Assembly (NCBI GenBank): GCA_038222915.1
Contig: JBBRHH010000029.1
Coordinates: 1 to 21,800, forward strand
Direction of reading: 5' to 3'
DNA length: 21,800 bases
From: JBBRHH01 sp038222915
GTDB lineage: Bacteria; Planctomycetota; Phycisphaerae; Tepidisphaerales; Tepidisphaeraceae
How positions within the stretch are numbered: the stretch's first letter is position 1; each line of letters starts with the position of its first letter. The position numbers and the translations under genes were made by a program. Of this stretch, positions 6,906 to 12,427 are shown one piece after another. The notes under the pieces are model-generated. The model saw only the letters and a list, made by a program, of their open reading frames with translations, was not told the DNA's origin and searched no databases.

Positions 6906-9010
6906 GTGATTGCATGAATGAGACGTTACCTGTTGGCGATTCGGACGGCGCTTCACGCGAGCTTGCGCGGCGATTGGGACGGCTGCTTGGCGATGCGCGC
7001 GGGGCGGTGGTGCTGGCGGGGTTGCAGCGAGCGCGCGGGGCGGTGGAGATGGACGCGGACGTTTCTGTAACGCCGGCGATGGGGAATGAGGGGGTGGTGG
7101 GGATCTGGCAGCGGGATGCGATGGTCGGGGGGTTTGTCCGGCGGGAGCACTTTCGGCGTGATTTTCGTTTCTGGGCGGATGTTTTGTACATTCCGCTGAA
7201 GTCGACAAAGAAGCGGGTGGTGCTGGTGGGGGAGAGTGTGGCGCGCGGGTATCTTTACGATCCGGTGTTTACGCCGGCGCGGTTGCTGGAGGGGATGTTG
7301 AATGCGGTGGATGGGCCGCAGTATGAGGTAGTGGATCTGGCGCGGACGGATCTTTCGGTGTTGAGCGTTGTGCCACTGCTGCAGCAGGCGGCGCTGTTGG
7401 CGCCGGATGCGGTGGTGTTGTGGGCGGGGAACAACTGGCTTTGGAAGGGGCTTTATACACATGGGGAGATGGAGGAGCAGATTGGCCGGTCGGGGGAGGG
7501 GTATGCGTTTACGCACCGATTGTGCAGTGAGACGGTGATGCCGCGGGTGACGCGGCGCGTGGTGGATACGGCTGCGGAAGTTTGTGCGAAGAGCGGGGCG
7601 ATGGGGGTGGTGGTCGTGCCGGAATTTGACCTGGTGGATTGGGAGAATGAGCCGGGGGTGATATTGCCGTACCTGCCTGGGGAACCGCATGTCGCGTGGA
7701 TGCGCCTGCGGGAGCGGGCGATTGCGGCAATTGACGCGGGGAGAGCTGGGGAGGCGCTCGGATTGGCGGATGAGATGGTGGGGATGGATGAGGGACTTAG
7801 CACGGTAAGTCATCGGCTGCGGGCGCAGGCGCTCTTGCTGCTTGGGCGCGGCGCGGAGGCGGAGGATGCGTTTGTGCGGGCGCGCGATTGTGTTTGCGGA
7901 TTGTCGGTTCCGGCTTCGCCACGTTGTCCGGCTACTGTGCAGGAGGCGTTTCGGTTGGGCAGTCGGGAACGGGGACTCGGGTGCGTGGATTTGCCGGTAG
8001 TGTTTCGGAGGGAGCTGGGCGGGGGGATTCCGGATGGGCGATTGTTTTTGGACTATTGCCATTTGAATGTGGCCGGGCTGACGCTGGCGATGGCGGAGGT
8101 GGCGGCGTCGATTTTGATGGAGATCGGGGGCATGGATGGAGAGCGGGAGGCGATTGTGGAGCGGTGCCGGGCGGCGGGGACGCGGCCTACCGCGGCGGAT
8201 GAAGCTGCGGCGCATATTGCGGCGGCGGTTCATAATGCGCATCACGGGCAGTCGTATGCGGTGATGGAGCGGCACGCGCTGGAAGCGATGCGGCTTGATC
8301 CGGGGATTGCGGGGGCGGTGGCTTCACTGCTGGATGTGCAGAACCGGCGGACACAACGGTGGATGTGCGGGAAGTTTGAGGGGTTGGTTGGGCATCCGAT
8401 TTTTAAGCGGTATCTGCTTTCGCATAGCGCGAATGAGGTGGATAAGTTTGATGATCATCTGCTAAGTCGGGCGTTTCTTGGCGCATCGGGCGTGGCGGCA
8501 GATTCGTTTTGGGAGTTGATGGTTGGGGAACATTGGATTGCGGGAGGGGGGATTGATCTGCTGGAGTATCAATATCGGGCGACGACGTTCTTCTCGCGCG
8601 AGGGGGCGACGATGGGGCCGAAAGCGGGTTTTCTGACTTGTACTGAGCGGGAGGCGGCGTTTCATTTTCCGAGTGATGGGCGACAGGATTTGTCGTTGCG
8701 GCTGACGTATCGCATGCCGAACGGGCGTCTGGGCGATGGTGAAGATTGCGGCGTTCTGATTAATGGGCAGATAATTGCTGAATTGGTGTTTTCATCGCAT
8801 TGGCGCGATGTGGAACTGCGGGTGGCGGCGACGACTCTTTTCGTAGGGAACAACGTGATTTCAATACGGTGGCCGTTACAGACTTTTGGGTGGGCGGCGT
8901 ATCAGGAAGAGATGGTTTACTGCCTGCAAACGGGGGAGATTCCGCATGTTTTGCCGGTCTATGGAGAGGTTCATCGGTGCTGGTTATCGCATGGATTGGC
9001 GTTGAGTTGA
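6902..9010 (+). CDS. SGNH/GDSL-type hydrolase-like protein with internal TPR insert
   Basis: This 702-residue protein starts at TTG 6902 (TTGA overlap with the upstream stop, GAGG 12 nt upstream); ATG 6914 is the alternative. No signal peptide is seen. Residues about 100-395 look like an SGNH fold: block I VLVGESVARG with Ser at about 111, block III-like WAGNNWLW at about 175, and block V DYCHLN with Asp and His at about 384 and 387. Between blocks III and V lies a TPR-like helical insert (about residues 270-345). The C-terminal 280 residues hold a helical part and a likely beta-sandwich end. SGNH enzymes are esterases or acyltransferases; with the carbamoyltransferase it may tailor a glycan or peptide product. 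The assignment is by motif, not by recognised family. Confidence 0.6.
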   Translation: MSDCMNETLPVGDSDGASRELARRLGRLLGDARGAVVLAGLQRARGAVEMDADVSVTPAMGNEGVVGIWQRDAMVGGFVRREHFRRDFRFWADVLYIPLKSTKKRVVLVGESVARGYLYDPVFTPARLLEGMLNAVDGPQYEVVDLARTDLSVLSVVPLLQQAALLAPDAVVLWAGNNWLWKGLYTHGEMEEQIGRSGEGYAFTHRLCSETVMPRVTRRVVDTAAEVCAKSGAMGVVVVPEFDLVDWENEPGVILPYLPGEPHVAWMRLRERAIAAIDAGRAGEALGLADEMVGMDEGLSTVSHRLRAQALLLLGRGAEAEDAFVRARDCVCGLSVPASPRCPATVQEAFRLGSRERGLGCVDLPVVFRRELGGGIPDGRLFLDYCHLNVAGLTLAMAEVAASILMEIGGMDGEREAIVERCRAAGTRPTAADEAAAHIAAAVHNAHHGQSYAVMERHALEAMRLDPGIAGAVASLLDVQNRRTQRWMCGKFEGLVGHPIFKRYLLSHSANEVDKFDDHLLSRAFLGASGVAADSFWELMVGEHWIAGGGIDLLEYQYRATTFFSREGATMGPKAGFLTCTEREAAFHFPSDGRQDLSLRLTYRMPNGRLGDGEDCGVLINGQIIAELVFSSHWRDVELRVAATTLFVGNNVISIRWPLQTFGWAAYQEEMVYCLQTGEIPHVLPVYGEVHRCWLSHGLALS

Positions 9011-9104
9011 GAGGTGCGCGGCGCGTTTATAACGACGGGGCAAGCTGGTGGCGCGGTCCTGGCTGCTGGTCTAACGGCGACAATGTCGAGCGGGCGGAAT
9101 TTGG

Positions 9105-9133
9105 TTGACAACTTTCGGCTGGCGGGCCACACT
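9105..9133 (+). promoter_or_regulatory. possible promoter before the peptide genes
   Basis: A perfect TTGACA lies at 9105-9110. At 17-bp spacing the -10 position (9128-9133) reads CACACT, which matches only the A2 and T6 positions of the consensus. It is in the 179-nt gap between the SGNH gene and the first peptide gene, so the peptides could have their own transcript. The poor -10 keeps confidence low. Confidence 0.28.
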
Positions 9134-9163
9134 CCAATGAAGATCGTTTGATTTTGTGGGTTT

Positions 9164-9184
9164 CATTTTTTGCCTTAAGGAGGC
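9164..9184 (+). promoter_or_regulatory. translation-initiation leader, copy 1 (strong SD in a small hairpin)
   Basis: A 21-nt sequence is repeated exactly at 9408-9428. It contains a T6 run and AAGGAGG (9177-9183), a near-perfect Shine-Dalgarno 6 nt before ATG 9190. GCCT (9172-9175) can pair with AGGC (9181-9184), so part of the Shine-Dalgarno sits in a 4-bp hairpin. Confidence 0.7.
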
Positions 9185-9189
9185 CTGAG

Positions 9190-9333
9190 ATGGTTCAGCA
9201 AGAGAAGCAGGATGAGAAGAAGGTTTACGACAAGCCCGAACTAGCCGTGATGGGCAGCGTCGCGGAATTGACGGAGTCCTCGCCTGGCAACAGCGGAATG
9301 ATCGGTAATGGGAACGGTAACGCGCCGGCCTAA
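9190..9333 (+). CDS. lasso-leader-type RiPP precursor peptide A (47 aa)
   Basis: The start at ATG 9190 is fixed by AAGGAGG six bases upstream. Residues 13-28 fit the lasso-RiPP leader signature Y-x2-P-x-L-x3-G-x5-T exactly (Y13, P16, L18, G22, T28), preceded by a Lys/Glu/Gln-rich N-terminus. The presumed core (residues 29-47) is Ser/Gly/Asn-rich (SPGNSGMIGNGNG) and ends NAPA. True lasso cores need Asp or Glu at core position 7-9; none is present, and no lasso cyclase or B protein is encoded nearby, so it is probably not a lasso peptide in the strict sense. It is one of two tandem paralogues and lies downstream of a carbamoyltransferase and an SGNH protein. Function is unknown. Confidence 0.75.
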   Translation: MVQQEKQDEKKVYDKPELAVMGSVAELTESSPGNSGMIGNGNGNAPA

Positions 9334-9364
9334 CTCGTCGGGTCGATCCTTTTTGTAAACATTT

Positions 9365-9399
9365 GGATACATTGGGACTTGGTTCCCGATGCGGTCTTT
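9365..9399 (+). terminator. degenerate hairpin after peptide A
   Basis: An 8-bp stem (CATTGGGA 9370-9377 with TCCCGATG 9384-9391, one G-U) and a 6-nt loop are followed by GCGGTCTTT. It is a decayed copy of the strong terminator after peptide B: the lower stem has lost pairing and the U run is short, so partial read-through into peptide B is likely. Confidence 0.5.
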
Positions 9400-9407
9400 G
9401 TCTCGCA

Positions 9408-9428
9408 CATTTTTTGCCTTAAGGAGGC
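9408..9428 (+). promoter_or_regulatory. translation-initiation leader, copy 2
   Basis: This is an exact 21-nt repeat of 9164-9184. AAGGAGG (9421-9427) is 6 nt before ATG 9434, with the same GCCT/AGGC mini-hairpin (9416-9419 with 9425-9428). The shared leader shows that the whole gene unit was duplicated, not just the coding part. Confidence 0.7.
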
Positions 9429-9433
9429 GTTAG

Positions 9434-9571
9434 ATGGAAGAGAAGCAAGATGCGAAGAAGGTATACGGTAAGCCGGAGCTTACCGTGTTGGGTAGCGTTG
9501 CGGAATTGACGCACATGTCGCCTGGCAACAGCGGGCCGATCGGCAACGGTAACGGGCCGACAGCGAACTAA
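9434..9571 (+). CDS. lasso-leader-type RiPP precursor peptide B (45 aa)
   Basis: This is a tandem paralogue of peptide A, with AAGGAGG six bases before ATG 9434. It keeps the leader signature (Y11, P14, L16, G20, T26) and nearly the same core: SPGNSGPIGNGNG and then PTAN. The leader GSVAELT and the core SPGNSG and IGNGNG are unchanged between the two, while the residues right after the leader Thr (HM against ES) and the extreme C-terminus differ. There is no acidic residue after the leader, so the usual lasso ring cannot form. The gene ends 31 nt before a strong terminator. It could be the second substrate of a shared, unidentified maturation system. Confidence 0.75.
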   Translation: MEEKQDAKKVYGKPELTVLGSVAELTHMSPGNSGPIGNGNGPTAN

Positions 9572-9602
9572 CTCGCCAAGTCGATCCTCTTTTTAGAAAT
9601 GC

Positions 9603-9640
9603 GGCCGCATTGGGATTCGGTTCCCGATGCGGCCTTTTTT
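9603..9640 (+). terminator. strong Rho-independent terminator after peptide B
   Basis: A 13-bp stem (9603-9615 with 9622-9634, a single G-U pair) encloses a TTCGGT loop and is followed directly by T6 (9635-9640). It closes the carbamoyltransferase/SGNH/peptide block and separates it from leuC. Confidence 0.9.
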
Positions 9641-9690
9641 CGTTCGTGTTGGCAAGCGGTCCGTGCATGGCATCCCTCCGGCGGGGCGAC

Positions 9691-9696
9691 TATACT
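9691..9696 (+). promoter_or_regulatory. -10 box of a leuC promoter
   Basis: TATACT lies 30 nt before the leuC ATG, in the 86-nt gap after the terminator. The -35 region (about 9668) is poor. A transcript beginning near 9703 would have a short leader containing the AGAGGAG Shine-Dalgarno. There is no room for a leader-peptide attenuator. Confidence 0.45.
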
Positions 9697-9726
9697 TCCT
9701 TTTCACACATTGCAGAGGAGTTTTTG

Positions 9727-11133
9727 ATGGCCGGCATGACGATAACGGAACAGATCCTGGCGAAGCACAGTGGCAAGGGGCGGGTTGTGCCTGGGGAGAA
9801 TATCTGGGTGGACATCGATGTTTTGATGACGCACGATGTGTGCGGGCCGGGAACGATCGGGATTTTTCATGAGAAGTTTGGGCGGGATGCTAAGGTGTGG
9901 GACCCGAACAAGGTGGTGATCATACCGGATCATTACATCTTTACGGCCGACCAGAAGTGCCATCGGAATGTGCAGACGTTGCGGGATTTTGTGCGCGAGC
10001 AGGGGCTGAAATATTACTATGATCCGGAGTTTGTGAAGAACGAGCCGGGGATGCCGAATCCGTACAAGGATCCGACCAAGACGAATTACAAGGGCGTTTG
10101 CCATAAGGCGTTGCCGGAGGAAGGGCATGTTCGGCCAGGCGAGATTTTGCTGGGGACGGATAGCCATACGTGTACGGCCGGTGCGTTTGGGCAGTTGGCG
10201 ACGGGGATTGGGAATACGGACGCGGCGTTTGTTCTGGGGACCGGGAAGCTTTGGCTGAAGGTTCCGCCGACGATGAAGTTCGCGTTTCATGGGCAGATTC
10301 CGGCCTATCTGACGGCGAAGGATTTGATCCTGGCGGTGATCGGCGAGATTGGCGTGGATGGGGCGACTTATCGCAGCATGTATTTCACGGGCGAAGGGAT
10401 TTCGTCGCTGACGCTGGAAGACCGGATGACCCTGACGAACATGGCGATCGAGGCCGGCGGGAAGAATGGCGTTTGTGATGTCGATGAGAAGACGCTGCAC
10501 TATGTGCGGGCGCGGTCGAACATCAAGGAATGGGATGTGGTGCGGGAGTCGGCGGATGCTCAGTACACATTCGAGCACGAGTGGGATTTGAGCACGATGG
10601 AGCCGATGGTGGCCAAGCCGCATTCGCCGGACAACAAGGACACGGCGTACAACTGCCGGGATGTGAAACTGGATCGGGCGTATATCGGATCGTGTACGGG
10701 TGGGAAGATCACGGACATGATCTTTGCCGCGAATATTCTTAAGGGGAACCAGGTGAAGATTGAGACGTTTGTGGTGCCGGGGTCGACGGAAGTGCATGCG
10801 GATATGAAGCGGTTGAATTTGCGCGGCGCGGTGCGGGAAGGGAATGAAAAGTCGATTGAGGATGTGTTGGCGGATGCGGGTTGCCTGATTGGCGCCAGCG
10901 GATGCGGCGCTTGTCTGGGCGGGCCGAGCGATACGTTTGGCCGGTTGAATGCGACCGAGGTTTGCATCAGCACCACGAACCGGAACTTTCCGGGGCGGAT
11001 GGGATCTACGAAGAGTGCGGTTTATCTGGCGTCGCCGTTGACGGTGGCGGCTAGTGCGCTGACCGGGCGGGTGACCGATCCGCGGGATTATGTGACGCAT
11101 GCGATTGAGACTGGGACGGCGGGCGTTTCGTAG
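9727..11133 (+). CDS. leuC: 3-isopropylmalate dehydratase, large subunit
   Basis: The 468-residue protein starts at ATG 9727 (AGAGGAG upstream) with MTITEQILAKHSG, the usual LeuC opening. It has the LLGTDSHTCTAGAFGQ active-site block and the three [4Fe-4S] cysteines: Cys323 in GSCTGG, and Cys393 and Cys396 in SGCGACLGG. With LeuD it isomerises 2-isopropylmalate to 3-isopropylmalate in leucine synthesis; close relatives act on homoaconitate or citraconate. The small subunit leuD is not next to it: the following gene is convergent, 22 nt away. It is isolated from the upstream peptide block by a terminator and has its own promoter candidate. Confidence 0.92.
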   Translation: MAGMTITEQILAKHSGKGRVVPGENIWVDIDVLMTHDVCGPGTIGIFHEKFGRDAKVWDPNKVVIIPDHYIFTADQKCHRNVQTLRDFVREQGLKYYYDPEFVKNEPGMPNPYKDPTKTNYKGVCHKALPEEGHVRPGEILLGTDSHTCTAGAFGQLATGIGNTDAAFVLGTGKLWLKVPPTMKFAFHGQIPAYLTAKDLILAVIGEIGVDGATYRSMYFTGEGISSLTLEDRMTLTNMAIEAGGKNGVCDVDEKTLHYVRARSNIKEWDVVRESADAQYTFEHEWDLSTMEPMVAKPHSPDNKDTAYNCRDVKLDRAYIGSCTGGKITDMIFAANILKGNQVKIETFVVPGSTEVHADMKRLNLRGAVREGNEKSIEDVLADAGCLIGASGCGACLGGPSDTFGRLNATEVCISTTNRNFPGRMGSTKSAVYLASPLTVAASALTGRVTDPRDYVTHAIETGTAGVS

Positions 11134-11155
11134 GCGTGTTCTTCAGATCAACGCG

Positions 11156-12253
11156 TTAATGTTTTGGCGGGACCAGATGCTGTCCGCGCGTGATGGGGAT
11201 GTGGAGGGCGCGGAGGAGGCGGCGGCGGAGGGTGCGGCGGATTCTTTCTATTTCGGCGGCTGAACCATTTTCGAGGGCGACGATGCCGCCGGCTTTGGTG
11301 CGGTGGCCTCCGCCTTCGCCTAAGCGGCGGAGGAGTTTTTTCATCATGTCGGCTGCTGAGATTTTGCCGTGGCTGGTGCGGAGGCTGAGGATGAGGGAGG
11401 AGCCAATGACGGCGGAGACGAGGACGAACTGGACCTGGTCGAAGCGGAGGAGGAAGTCGGCGATGACGGCGGGCGTTTCGGGGGAGTGGACGGTGTCGAG
11501 GTGGCTGACCATGGCCGACTCGGAGAAGACGGCGTTGGCGAGGCCGGCGCTGTAGGCGGCGTAGTAGGACTGGGGGAGGTCGACGTAGCGCATCTTGTAG
11601 AGTTTGCGGGTGTCGGCCAGGAGAGTGAGGCTGGAGAGGGCGAGGTTGTCGAGCTCGCCGGGGGTGCCGGCCGCGCCGGCGAGATCGGTTTCGATGGCGA
11701 AGAGGAGGGTGGCGGCGAGATCGCTGTCGATGGGGGTTTCGAGCTCCATGAAGTAGCTGAAGATGATGGAGCTGGTGGAGCCGACTTCGGTGCGGATGTC
11801 GCAGAAGGCGCAGTCGAGTTTTTTGCCACGGGCGCGGTGGTGGTCGATGACGGCGGTGGGCTTGATGTGCGGCGGCAGGGGGCTGAAGCGGAAGGTGGGC
11901 TGGACGTCGAGCAATACCACGGCGTCGTAGTCGCTGAGTAATTCTTCATTCCAAGGAGCGAGGGCGAGTGCGGTTTGCTGGGCGAAGGCGGCGTTGAGGC
12001 CGCCGCTGATGAAGTTTTTTACGGAGAGGGTGACCTGGGCGTCGGGGAGCTTGAAACGGAGGAGGTTGGCGAGGGCGAGCGAACTGGCGAGGGCATCGGG
12101 GTCGGGGTGCTGATGGGTGGTGATGAGGATGTTGGTTTTGTTGTGGAGGACGCGGAGGAGTTTCTGGGCGTGGGGACGGTGGCGTGCTCCGCGGGCGGCG
12201 GCGACGGCCGAGCCTTCCACGGTGCCGATGCAGGATTCGACGAATGAGATCAT
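11156..12253 (-). CDS. DHH/DHHA1-domain phosphoesterase (NrnA-like)
   Basis: With ATG 12253 the protein has 365 residues. Residues 45-53 (TTHQHPDPD) and DHH at 137-139 are metal-binding motifs of the DHH domain, and GGGHRTKAGG at 314-323 is the DHHA1 substrate-binding signature. This class includes NrnA-type nanoRNases/pAp phosphatases and cyclic-di-AMP phosphodiesterases; the exact substrate cannot be told. The start was chosen for a GAGGTG 11 nt upstream; ATG 12337 and TTG 12403 would add up to 50 residues of low-complexity N-terminus. It lies downstream of dnaE2 on the same strand, so it could be the last gene of that operon, and it is convergent with leuC. Confidence 0.85.
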   Translation of the reverse strand: MISFVESCIGTVEGSAVAAARGARHRPHAQKLLRVLHNKTNILITTHQHPDPDALASSLALANLLRFKLPDAQVTLSVKNFISGGLNAAFAQQTALALAPWNEELLSDYDAVVLLDVQPTFRFSPLPPHIKPTAVIDHHRARGKKLDCAFCDIRTEVGSTSSIIFSYFMELETPIDSDLAATLLFAIETDLAGAAGTPGELDNLALSSLTLLADTRKLYKMRYVDLPQSYYAAYSAGLANAVFSESAMVSHLDTVHSPETPAVIADFLLRFDQVQFVLVSAVIGSSLILSLRTSHGKISAADMMKKLLRRLGEGGGHRTKAGGIVALENGSAAEIERIRRTLRRRLLRALHIPITRGQHLVPPKH

Positions 12254-12427
12254 TTTTCGCTGCACCTCGGGCGCAGCTTCAGGCGAATGAAGAGCCGGTG
12301 GTGCAGGCTTTTGATCGACTTGTGAAAGACGTGACATAAATGAAGGCCGATGTCGGGATCTTCGTCTGATAATAGGCTGATGGGGCTCAGGATTAAATGA
12401 CAAAAGTGGGGAAGGGATGCAGATGGC

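Noticed and set aside
6953..8275. 440-aa frame opposite the SGNH gene
   Set aside because: Very Arg/His/Pro-rich antisense translation without recognisable folds.
9190..9571. True lasso-peptide cluster
   Set aside because: The leader fits, but the cores lack the acidic acceptor and no asparagine-synthetase-like cyclase, B1/B2 protein or lasso ABC transporter is encoded in the window.
9703..11100. 465-aa frame opposite leuC
   Set aside because: LeuC on the plus strand is complete with all cluster cysteines; the antisense frame has shadow composition.
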